DNA of 27,933 nucleotides from an uncultured Bacilli bacterium (lineage in GTDB: Bacteria; Bacillota_I; Bacilli_A; RF39; UBA660), in the NCBI GenBank assembly GCA_947624855.1, contig CANQMC010000004.1, positions 1 through 27,933 of the forward strand. The letters run 5' to 3'. Below, piece by piece: positions 22,018-27,933 of the stretch. How positions within the stretch are numbered: position 1 is the stretch's first letter; the number at the start of each line of letters is the position of its first letter. A model generated the notes under the pieces. The model worked only from the letters and a program-made list of their open reading frames with translations, searched no databases and was not told the origin of the DNA. A program made the position numbers and the translations under genes.

Positions 22018-22046
22018 TTGACAAATAATTTAAATAGTAGTAATAT
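22018..22046 (+). promoter_or_regulatory. Promoter of an orphan small RNA
   Basis: TTGACA (22018-22023), 17-nt spacer, TAATAT (22041-22046) on the plus strand, 13 bp after the SEDS stop codon. No gene on this strand follows before the terminator at 22165-22188. Confidence 0.8.
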
Positions 22047-22052
22047 ACATCC

Positions 22053-22188
22053 TCGAACATTTAATTTGTTTGAATTTTCTTTCCATTCTTTGATATACTT
22101 CCTTTACTTAACTAATATCAAATTCTACTAATTCAAGCAAAAAAATGTTTCTTAACTTATAATCAAAGCCTATAGGGCTTTTTTTTTA
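22053..22188 (+). ncRNA. Orphan structured small RNA of about 136 nt
   Basis: A strong promoter and a strong terminator bracket this stretch, and there is no credible ORF (the only ATG opens five codons). The RNA folds into a long hairpin. 22055-22062 pairs with 22143-22150 (8 bp). After a 2x1 internal loop, 22065-22076 pairs with 22130-22141 (12 bp, one G-U). A central asymmetric bubble (12 and 7 nt) is capped by an 8-bp stem, 22089-22096 with 22115-22122, and an 18-nt loop. The closing stem, central bubble and terminal loop recall 6S RNA, but it is shorter than usual and I could not match 6S sequence. It could also be a new regulatory RNA. Confidence 0.65.
22165..22188 (+). terminator. Intrinsic terminator of the orphan RNA
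   Basis: AAAGCC (22165-22170) pairs with GGCTTT (22176-22181), within a run of ten T. It probably also terminates SEDS transcription. Confidence 0.88.
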
Positions 22189-22192
22189 ATCT

Positions 22193-22214
22193 AAAAAAGA
22201 ACATTACGTTCTTT
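22193..22214 (-). terminator. Intrinsic terminator of cdaA-cdaR
   Basis: AAAGAAC (22196-22202) pairs with GTTCTTT (22208-22214), followed by T's on the minus strand. The cdaR stop (22213-22215) overlaps the stem. Confidence 0.8.
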
Positions 22215-23586
22215 AATTATTTGTAATTCTAACCTTGGCAGATGATGAAACAACATAAGTAAGTTTTGGATCATCATTATCTATTTTAATAGGTACATCA
22301 TATAATTCTTCTCTAGCAGTATAATTTTCAAGGTCAATATAAGCATTAATATTTTCTTCTGTTACATCATCAATAACTGATTGAACACCTTTAACAATAA
22401 CTGTAATACTATCTGTACCTACAATATTAGCAGTTAAATTACTAGCTAAATTCTTACTGTTAACTGTTGATACTTTAATTTCTTTTTGTTTTTCATCTCC
22501 AAATGTAACTGTAATATTAGCTTTACTATCTCCAATAGCTCTAACACCACTAGGTTTATTTATTGTAACAGTATAATTCTTAGTACTTGTTCCTTGATCA
22601 TTAACATTTATTGTAACTGGAACACTAGAAATACCATTAATAATATCTTGTTCACCATAAATATTAGTTGTATAATTATTGCTATTATTTACTATGATAG
22701 ACGCGATAGCTTTACCTGTTACTAAATTACCAGTTGTAAGAACCTTAATTGGCACACTTTTATAATATGTATCAAGAGTTATTGAAGCAGTTAAAGTAGT
22801 TGGTACTATTTCAATATTATTAATAACATTACCTGTTGCATCATAAGCAACCAATTTAACATTATCAACATCATAAGTACCCACATCTGTTAAAGCAGGA
22901 TCATTTAAATTAATCAAAGCTTTAACTGTAGCAATGTTATCAAGAGCATCTTGACTTCCTTTAACTACAACTTCATTTTTTGATAATTCTACACTTTCTA
23001 CACTTAATTTTTCATTTAAATAATTTTCATTAACTAAATCATAAGTAAGAGTTTTAGTAACACTAATCTTATCTTTTATTGTAACTGAAACATAAGATGG
23101 ATCTAACTTATAATTAATTGAATCAATTGATTTAGTATAAGATAAATAAACTTTATAAGCTGAATCTCTTGATTCATAATCTGATAAATCTAAAATAACT
23201 GTATTATTACCTAATTGTTTAGCTAAATAAATATCACTTTTTCTACCAATTAAAACAATATCTACAGTCTCAGGTATACCTTCAACCACATAAGCTTCTT
23301 CATTATAATTAACAGAAACTGGAACATTTGTAATAACCTCAGCCTCTGATTCTACTAAAGTAATCACTTTAGAATCAATTAATAAAAACATAATTATTGC
23401 TAAAATCAAAGAAACATAAATCATAAAATTAGGTCTATTAAATATATAATCTAATTTTAAATTATGAGATTTTAAATATTCTTTAATATTAAATATTAAT
23501 CTACTAATTGGTGTAACTAAGATTTTATCTATTATTCGGTATATAGCCAAAAAAAACTTTTTAATTGCTCTAAATATCTTTTTCAT
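22213..23586 (-). CDS. cdaR: CdaA regulatory protein with YbbR domains
   Basis: 457 aa. A basic cytoplasmic N-terminus and a single membrane helix (about 53-70, MIYVSLILAIIMFLL) are followed by a large extracytoplasmic region. This is built of repeated YbbR-type beta domains, each with a recurring phrase such as EVVVKGSQDALDNIATVKALINL or SITVIVKGVQSVIDDV. Family members bind the diadenylate cyclase CdaA through the membrane and tune cyclic-di-AMP synthesis. Its start overlaps the cdaA stop by one base (TAATG), so the two are translationally coupled. GlmM, the usual third member of the locus, is not next to it. Confidence 0.92.
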   Translation of the reverse strand: MKKIFRAIKKFFLAIYRIIDKILVTPISRLIFNIKEYLKSHNLKLDYIFNRPNFMIYVSLILAIIMFLLIDSKVITLVESEAEVITNVPVSVNYNEEAYVVEGIPETVDIVLIGRKSDIYLAKQLGNNTVILDLSDYESRDSAYKVYLSYTKSIDSINYKLDPSYVSVTIKDKISVTKTLTYDLVNENYLNEKLSVESVELSKNEVVVKGSQDALDNIATVKALINLNDPALTDVGTYDVDNVKLVAYDATGNVINNIEIVPTTLTASITLDTYYKSVPIKVLTTGNLVTGKAIASIIVNNSNNYTTNIYGEQDIINGISSVPVTINVNDQGTSTKNYTVTINKPSGVRAIGDSKANITVTFGDEKQKEIKVSTVNSKNLASNLTANIVGTDSITVIVKGVQSVIDDVTEENINAYIDLENYTAREELYDVPIKIDNDDPKLTYVVSSSAKVRITNN

Positions 23587-24392
23587 TATTCTGCACCTGC
23601 ACTATCTTTATTTTCTGCTTCATAGAATACTTCAGCTTTTGGATTTAAAGCTTCAATTAAAAGCATTCTAAATTCATCTAAAGTTAAGTTATAATTTAAA
23701 TCTCCATCTAAAGCAATACTTAAACGTCCATTTTCTTCAGAAACAACTAATGCAATTGCATCACTTTCCTCAGCAATACCTAAAGCCGCTCTATGTCTAG
23801 TTCCAAGTCTTTTAGAAATAGATTGATTTAAACTTGTTTTAAATACTGCTCCAGCTGCCGTTATTCTATCACCTTGAATTATAACTCCTCCATCATGTAA
23901 AGGTCCATTAGGGAAGAAAATAGTTTCTAATAAATCACTTGATAAATCAGCATAAACTTTAGTTGCTGGTTCAATATATTCTTGTAAAGATATTTCTCTT
24001 TCAATAACAATTAAAGCTCCAATTCTATTTCTTTTAAAATATTCAATAGCTTTCATTATTTCATAAACAACTTTTTCTCTTTCATCAATCGTAAGTATTT
24101 TATGTCTACCCAAAAGTTGCGTTCTTCCAATTGATTCTAAGACACTTCTAATTTCTGGTTGAAATATAACAATAATAGCTAAAGGTCCCCATTCCAGACA
24201 ATATTGTAAAATAATACCTACTGTATATAAATTTAATAAATCACTTAAAAATTTAATAATTAGTATTAAAATAACTCCCTTAAATATTAAAACCATTTTA
24301 ATATTATTTTTAATGTTTTTTAAAATAAAATAAAATGCTATCCAAACTATTCCAATATCAATTAATTTGGTAACAATTTCCCATATATTCAT
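23586..24392 (-). CDS. cdaA: Diadenylate cyclase CdaA
   Basis: 268 aa. Three N-terminal membrane helices (about 10-28, 31-50, 55-75) precede the DAC domain (about 95-250), which joins two ATP molecules into the second messenger cyclic-di-AMP. The substrate motif reads LHDGG (167-169 DGG, where most CdaA have DGA), and RHR (199-201, in GTRHRAALG) is intact. Asp and Gly of the first motif, the key residues, are retained, so activity is expected. GGAGATGAATTT precedes the ATG. It leads a cdaA-cdaR operon with an extended -10 promoter about 35 nt upstream. Confidence 0.96.
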   Translation of the reverse strand: MNIWEIVTKLIDIGIVWIAFYFILKNIKNNIKMVLIFKGVILILIIKFLSDLLNLYTVGIILQYCLEWGPLAIIVIFQPEIRSVLESIGRTQLLGRHKILTIDEREKVVYEIMKAIEYFKRNRIGALIVIEREISLQEYIEPATKVYADLSSDLLETIFFPNGPLHDGGVIIQGDRITAAGAVFKTSLNQSISKRLGTRHRAALGIAEESDAIALVVSEENGRLSIALDGDLNYNLTLDEFRMLLIEALNPKAEVFYEAENKDSAGAE

Positions 24393-24417
24393 AAATTCAT
24401 CTCCTACTTGCTAATCT

Positions 24418-24423
24418 ATTATA
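24418..24423 (-). promoter_or_regulatory. Extended -10 promoter of cdaA-cdaR
   Basis: TATAAT with an upstream TG (TGATATAAT) lies about 25-30 bp before the cdaA start. The -35 region (TAGTCA-like) is weak. Confidence 0.45.
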
Positions 24424-24461
24424 TCAAAAAAGTGGACCTTTGACTAGGTTTTTAAAAATAA

Positions 24462-24707
24462 TTATAATTGAGCTTTAAATATTCTTGTTAAAGTTAAAGT
24501 AAGCTCATCATCAATTATTTTTGTAACATATGTTTCGAATCCACTCACATATTCTTCTAGTATTACTAACTTTGAGGATATAACTTGTCTATTTTGATCA
24601 AGACCCATTGCCAAAAAATATTTTTTACCCCCATACATAGCTTCTTTCAAAACTATATATTCTTCTTTATTTTCTAAAACAATTATATAATTTACTTTAA
24701 GCCCCAT
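24462..24707 (-). CDS. Small protein of unknown function, coupled to a coiled-coil gene
   Basis: 81 aa from the ATG at 24707, preceded by GGAGGAATATAA; an earlier in-frame ATG at 24746 would extend it into the upstream gene and is less likely. It has no membrane helix or signal peptide. Two short beta-rich halves are visible (VNYIIVLENKEEYIVLKEAM and FETYVTKIIDDELTLTLTRIF), suggesting a small beta-barrel, resembling DUF1292-type proteins in layout. I do not recognise the family. It starts one base after the stop of the long coiled-coil protein, so both are probably made together. Confidence 0.7.
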   Translation of the reverse strand: MGLKVNYIIVLENKEEYIVLKEAMYGGKKYFLAMGLDQNRQVISSKLVILEEYVSGFETYVTKIIDDELTLTLTRIFKAQL

Positions 24708-24708
24708 T

Positions 24709-26337
24709 TTATATTCCTCCAGTTTCTTCATTTTTAACTGTTTCAACCGGAATCATATTTACTACTTTAATTCTATTATTTTCATTATTTTCTATATCTA
24801 ATTCCAAATTATTTAAATCTTTATTTTTTTCTTCTCTTAATGGAACTGTTTTAAAACTATCCAACATCATTTCTATTTCATCATAAATTTGTTCAGGCAT
24901 TTTCCTAAACTCTTGTCTATTTTTAATTTGTCTAATTTCTTCATTTAAAGCTTTTAATTTTTCTTTATCATTTTCTTCTTCCATAAAATCTTTATCTTTA
25001 AAATTAACTAAAGCTAATTTATTTAATTCTTCAATTTCTTTATTTTTACTTTCAATATCCTTTTGTATATTTATAATACTATTATTTAATTTATTAGTTT
25101 TATCTATTTTATTTACTAAATCATCTTTATATGAACTAAGAATATTATCTAATATTTTCTTTTCTTTTTCATATTTAATTTTAGTATTATTTATATTATT
25201 TAAAGTTTTTAAAGATTTATTTTTATCTTTAAGCATATTACTAAATTTTTCAATTGCAATTTCTTTATTTTTTATTTCTTCTTCTAACTTAGTAATAAAA
25301 TTACCTAAAGTATCATTTACAAAATTATCAATATCTGTAATTTTATTTTGATATGTTTCAATTAACTTATTGCTTTTTTCAATTTCTTCTTTAACATACT
25401 CTATTCGATCATTAATAACTCCACTGTTTAATTCATTATAATTTTTATTATCAATAATATTAGCAAGTTCTACTCTTTGAGCTTCTTTTTTTTCTAATTC
25501 TTCATCTAATATATTTATATCACTAATATCCATATATGGCTTACTTTTAACAATTGTAACTAATTCTTTAATTTTATTTAAAGCTTCACTATTATCATTA
25601 TTAATAATTAAATCTTTAGCTGATGCCCCAATCATAACAGCATCCGTTAATAATTCTACTTTTCTTTTTTCCAAAATTGTTAAATCTTCATTTAAATTAT
25701 CTAATTTATTTTGATCACTATTTTTTAAATCTTCATCAATATATGAATTAGGATTATTTAAATTATCTAATATATCATTTAATCTACTTTTTTCATTCTC
25801 AAGTAAATTAGTTATTTCATCATATGCTTGATTATTAAGTTCTAATTCTTTTAATATATCTTGATATTTAGCATTTTTATTATCCAATTCTTTATTTAAA
25901 CTTTTAACATCATCAAGTTCTTTATCAAGTAAATTTTGATAATATTTATTATTAGAAGTAGAATCAGCTTTTACTCTAAGTGTTTCAACATAACTTTCAT
26001 TTTTATTTAATTTATTAGTTAAATCAGTAATATTTTCATGCATACTTTTTTCAGTTTCTTCTAATTGTTCAATAGTATTTTTAATACCTTTAATTTTTTT
26101 ATTTAAACGTTTAATTTTATTTTTTAAACTAATTTCAATATTTTTATCTACTAATTCTAAAGAAGCATCAAAATATCTTGAATCATTAATTAAATTATTC
26201 AAGTCTTCAATTTCTTCTTTCTTATTTTCAATTTGTCTTTTTAAACTTAATAACTCAGTATTAAGATCATCAATATTACTTTTACTATCAGACATTTTAA
26301 CTAATAAATCAATATTATCAAAAACTTCTGTATGCAC
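24709..26337 (-). CDS. Long cytoplasmic coiled-coil protein, unknown function
   Basis: 542 aa from a GTG at 26337, 5-6 nt after AGAGGTGG. An upstream ATG at 26371-26373 touches the -10 promoter region and cannot be transcribed in full. Apart from short ends, almost the whole protein is heptad-like, rich in Lys, Glu, Leu, Asn and Ile (LNKELDNKNAKYQDILKEL; LEKRKVELL). It has no membrane helix, ATP-binding motif or signal peptide. It could be a structural or scaffold protein, like SMC-arm-only or division-associated coiled coils, but nothing identifies which. It is followed by a small coupled gene. Confidence 0.8.
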   Translation of the reverse strand: MHTEVFDNIDLLVKMSDSKSNIDDLNTELLSLKRQIENKKEEIEDLNNLINDSRYFDASLELVDKNIEISLKNKIKRLNKKIKGIKNTIEQLEETEKSMHENITDLTNKLNKNESYVETLRVKADSTSNNKYYQNLLDKELDDVKSLNKELDNKNAKYQDILKELELNNQAYDEITNLLENEKSRLNDILDNLNNPNSYIDEDLKNSDQNKLDNLNEDLTILEKRKVELLTDAVMIGASAKDLIINNDNSEALNKIKELVTIVKSKPYMDISDINILDEELEKKEAQRVELANIIDNKNYNELNSGVINDRIEYVKEEIEKSNKLIETYQNKITDIDNFVNDTLGNFITKLEEEIKNKEIAIEKFSNMLKDKNKSLKTLNNINNTKIKYEKEKKILDNILSSYKDDLVNKIDKTNKLNNSIINIQKDIESKNKEIEELNKLALVNFKDKDFMEEENDKEKLKALNEEIRQIKNRQEFRKMPEQIYDEIEMMLDSFKTVPLREEKNKDLNNLELDIENNENNRIKVVNMIPVETVKNEETGGI

Positions 26338-26363
26338 TTTAGCCACCTCTTCTATTCTAATAT

Positions 26364-26392
26364 AATATACCATATATATTGTTTTTTTTCAA
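26364..26392 (-). promoter_or_regulatory. Promoter of the coiled-coil operon
   Basis: Minus strand TTGAAA (26392-26387), 17-nt spacer, TATATT (26369-26364), with a TGG extended -10. The predicted start near 26358 leaves a leader of about 20 nt to the GTG start. Confidence 0.65.
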
Positions 26393-26471
26393 TCAAAAAA
26401 GTAGTATTTTTTCTTTTTTATAATTTACCTCTTTTTAAAATTTCTGCTTATATTAATTATAGTTAACAAAT

Positions 26472-26496
26472 AAAAAAAAGAGTGAAACCCCACTCT
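26472..26496 (-). terminator. Intrinsic terminator of the cotJ operon
   Basis: AGAGTG (26479-26484) pairs with CACTCT (26491-26496), followed on the minus strand by T8. Confidence 0.85.
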
Positions 26497-26502
26497 AATT
26501 TT

Positions 26503-27060
26503 TTAATAACCTTTTTTCTTATAATAATTAAATAATTCTTGAAAACGATTAAAATGAACAATTTCTCTTTGACGTAAGAATAATAAAACTCTAATAACAT
26601 CTTCATCATCTGCTAAGTCAATTAGATTTTCATAAACCGCTCTAGCTTTTTGTTCTGCAGCCATATCTTCCATTATATCAGCAAGAGGATCTCCAGTTAC
26701 TGAAAAATAAGTTACAGTAAATGGTACTCCATTAGCATCTGTAGGATAAGTTCCTTTTTTATGTTCAGCATAAACTCCTCCAAGTCCAGCTTCTTCTAAT
26801 TCTTTAACAGTTGCATCTTTAGTTAATTGATGAACCATAGTGGCAATCATTTCACAATGGCCAAGTTCTTCATTTGCTAAATCGTTAAGTAAAGATTTAC
26901 CATATTCATCTGGCATATTAAATTTTTGAGAAAAATATCTTAAAGCAGCCGCAAGTTCACTATTAGCTCCTCCAAATTGAGTTAATAAATATTTAGCCAT
27001 CTTTAAATTTTTCTTTTTAATATTTATTGGATAATTAGTAAATTTAACATATTTAAACAT
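26503..27060 (-). CDS. cotJC: Spore coat manganese-catalase-like protein CotJC
   Basis: 185 aa from the ATG at 27060, with AAAGGGGG upstream; the longer frame from 27111 lies within the previous gene. It is a four-helix ferritin-like/Mn-catalase domain. Likely metal ligands lie in NSELAAALRYFSQ, ANEELGHCEMIATM, EDMAAEQKARAVYENL and REIVHFNRF, each with Glu or His in the expected place. GxPFTVTYFSVTGDPLADI is typical of CotJC. In Bacillus CotJC is a SigE-dependent coat component. The ATG overlaps the stop of the preceding cotJA-B gene by 8 bp, so expression is coupled. Confidence 0.94.
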   Translation of the reverse strand: MFKYVKFTNYPINIKKKNLKMAKYLLTQFGGANSELAAALRYFSQKFNMPDEYGKSLLNDLANEELGHCEMIATMVHQLTKDATVKELEEAGLGGVYAEHKKGTYPTDANGVPFTVTYFSVTGDPLADIMEDMAAEQKARAVYENLIDLADDEDVIRVLLFLRQREIVHFNRFQELFNYYKKKGY

Positions 27061-27484
27061 ACATACTACCCCCTTTATTATCCCAAGGCCAAGGATCATT
27101 AATCCAATCATATTTATTACCAGTAGTATGAGTTAAACTAAGTGGACCATATTTCTTTTCATATTCTCTTTTTAAATTTTTTTCTTCAATCACATATTTT
27201 TTAAATAAATCAAACATTTCATTATTTTCAGGATGTAAATCTAAATAAAGATTTAAATCATTAATCGCAAATGCTAAAGCCATAATTTTATATAAATCTT
27301 TTTCTTTTTCAGTAGTAGGATTTAATTTAAAATAAGTTAGATTTTTATAAGGTTTATATTCATCTTTAAACATATTTCCTCTTAAAAATCCTTCCATTGG
27401 ACTTAAGACTTTATTATCTCTTCCAAAATTAGGATCAGAGACAAATAATGACATAACATCAAAATCATTATCTTCGAATAACAC
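27053..27484 (-). CDS. CotJA-CotJB fused spore coat protein
   Basis: 143 aa from a GTG at 27484, with AGGAGG 10 nt upstream. Residues about 18-48 (NKVLSPMEGFLRGNMFKDEYKPY) match the CotJA core, which usually reads S-P-x-E-x-x-x-R-G-T-x-F-P-E-L-x-R-P-Y. Residues about 62-143 match CotJB: LYKIMALAFAINDLNLYLDL, then HPENNEMFDLF, EKKYGPLSL and a Trp/Pro-rich end (DPWPWDNKGG). In Bacillus these are two separate genes cotJA and cotJB. Here one reading frame covers both. It is followed by cotJC with 8-bp overlap, keeping the A-B-C order. Confidence 0.82.
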   Translation of the reverse strand: MLFEDNDFDVMSLFVSDPNFGRDNKVLSPMEGFLRGNMFKDEYKPYKNLTYFKLNPTTEKEKDLYKIMALAFAINDLNLYLDLHPENNEMFDLFKKYVIEEKNLKREYEKKYGPLSLTHTTGNKYDWINDPWPWDNKGGSMYV

Positions 27485-27505
27485 TTTTCACATACCTCCT
27501 AAAAT

Positions 27506-27513
27506 ATAGTATG
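27506..27513 (-). promoter_or_regulatory. Possible SigE-type -10 element of the cotJ operon
   Basis: CATACTAT on the minus strand (27513-27506) resembles the SigE -10 consensus CATACANT. A convincing -35 was not found at the right distance, so this is weak. Confidence 0.25.
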
Positions 27514-27533
27514 TGCTAAAGATTTTAATGACT

Positions 27534-27545
27534 AGGTTATAACCT
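27534..27545. repeat. Perfect 12-bp palindrome upstream of cotJ
   Basis: AGGTTATAACCT, between the terminator of the Lys-rich gene and the cotJ leader. It may be an operator or chance. Confidence 0.35.
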
Positions 27546-27574
27546 AAAAAGAACTATCTTTTTTTAGTAGTTCT
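27546..27574 (-). terminator. Intrinsic terminator of the Lys/Asn-rich protein gene
   Basis: AGAACTA (27550-27556) pairs with TAGTTCT (27568-27574), then T's on the minus strand. The TAG stop (27554-27556) is inside the stem. Confidence 0.75.
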
Positions 27575-27933
27575 CTTCTTTCTATTATTATTGTTCTTAG
27601 TTTTCTTTTTAGAAGTATACTTCTTTTTAGAATTATTTTTTTTCTTAGAATTATTAGTATTAGATTTTGAATTAACACTCTTTTTACTATTAGTTTTATT
27701 TTTACTAGAAGTATTATTTTTTGTATTATTTTGTTTATTTTTATTTACATTTTTATTTACGTTATTAGCTTTTTTATTTACAACTTTGTTTACACTTTCA
27801 GTTTTATTTTCTTCTTTTTTATCCTTAGATACCTTATTAGAAACTTCTTTCATAAATAATTTTCTAATAATAGTTAAATTAGTTAATTTAAAATTCTTTT
27901 TTTCTTTCTTTTCTTTTTTAACTTTTACTTTCT
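27554..27933 (-). CDS. Lys/Asn-rich low-complexity protein, partial (start outside window)
   Basis: The frame is open from the right edge to the TAG at 27554, about 125 visible residues. An internal ATG at 27853 has no ribosome site, and upstream codons continue in frame with a similar Lys-rich composition (KVKVKKEKKEKKNFKL), so the real start is probably outside the window. The C-terminal 70 residues are almost only Lys, Asn, Ser and Thr (KNNTSSKNKTNSKK; KKTKNNNNRKKR) and should be disordered and strongly basic. It could bind nucleic acid or an acidic polymer; function is unknown. Confidence 0.6.
   Translation of the reverse strand, partial: KVKVKKEKKEKKNFKLTNLTIIRKLFMKEVSNKVSKDKKEENKTESVNKVVNKKANNVNKNVNKNKQNNTKNNTSSKNKTNSKKSVNSKSNTNNSKKKNNSKKKYTSKKKTKNNNNRKKRTTKKR

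Noticed and set aside
22486..22725. Plus-strand frame of 79 codons
   Set aside because: Antisense to the cdaR repeats; Asn/Ile/Ser/Cys-rich translation without a ribosome site.
24408..24450. Terminator after the small unknown gene
   Set aside because: Only a 4-bp stem (ACCT/AGGT) with an offset T run; too weak to list.
26338..26373. Upstream ATG of the coiled-coil frame
   Set aside because: The codon abuts the -10 box and would not be transcribed; GTG 26337 has AGAGGTGG.

Overview
The window is a very A+T-rich, gene-dense bacterial chromosome segment using the standard bacterial code: tryptophans are TGG, and at least two genes stop at TGA. It carries endospore genes (spoVS, a SirA-like protein, a cotJA-cotJB fusion, cotJC) beside Bacilli-type housekeeping genes (hup, murD, rlmB, sigH, cdaA-cdaR, yneF). 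This suggests an uncultured, spore-forming, low-GC Bacillota, probably a gut Bacilli lineage near RF39/Erysipelotrichales. The lineage is inference. Almost all genes are on the minus strand; the radical SAM gene, the SEDS gene, an XRE remnant and a small RNA are on the plus strand.

Layout. 1-609: 5' part of a secreted surface protein running off the left edge. 850-1303: broken XRE regulator. 1327-3028: spoVS, an RlmI-like methyltransferase and a small membrane protein. 3073-4197: surface protein with an LPXTG-like tail. 4273-9444: glycolipid glycosyltransferase and a heterodimeric ABC exporter. 9557-11941: HU, a membrane-anchored serine hydrolase and a membrane-anchored Pro/Val/Glu-rich protein. 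12052-12850: decayed accessory patch (Rpn-nuclease remnant, 13-bp inverted repeat, surface-protein tail). 12852-16200: YneF, SirA-like protein and a P-type Ca2+-ATPase. 16352-20879: radical SAM protein, sigH, rlmB, murD, a murein-hydrolase-like protein and a small unknown. 20938-24392: SEDS protein, orphan small RNA and the cyclic-di-AMP module. 24462-26337: coiled-coil protein and partner of unknown role. 26503-27484: cotJ. 27554 to the edge: Lys/Asn-rich protein.

The most notable system is a set of three exact ten-base G tracts (G on the minus, coding strand), each followed by TAT, in a sequence where I saw no other C or G run longer than five. One lies between the -35 and -10 of the surface-protein promoter (692-701). 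One lies between the -35 and -10 of the Ca2+-ATPase promoter (16267-16276). One lies inside the serine hydrolase reading frame (10808-10817), where gain or loss of one G gives an early stop. Together they look like a phase-variation system acting on cell-surface functions by both promoter-spacer and frameshift switching, comparable in logic to Neisseria porA/opc-type switching.

A second candidate is an orphan plus-strand small RNA at about 22053-22188. It has a TTGACA-17-TAATAT promoter, a long bulged hairpin and a strong terminator, but no convincing ORF. Many transcripts are very compact: several stop codons lie inside terminator stems, and the murD -35 sequence lies in an upstream terminator.
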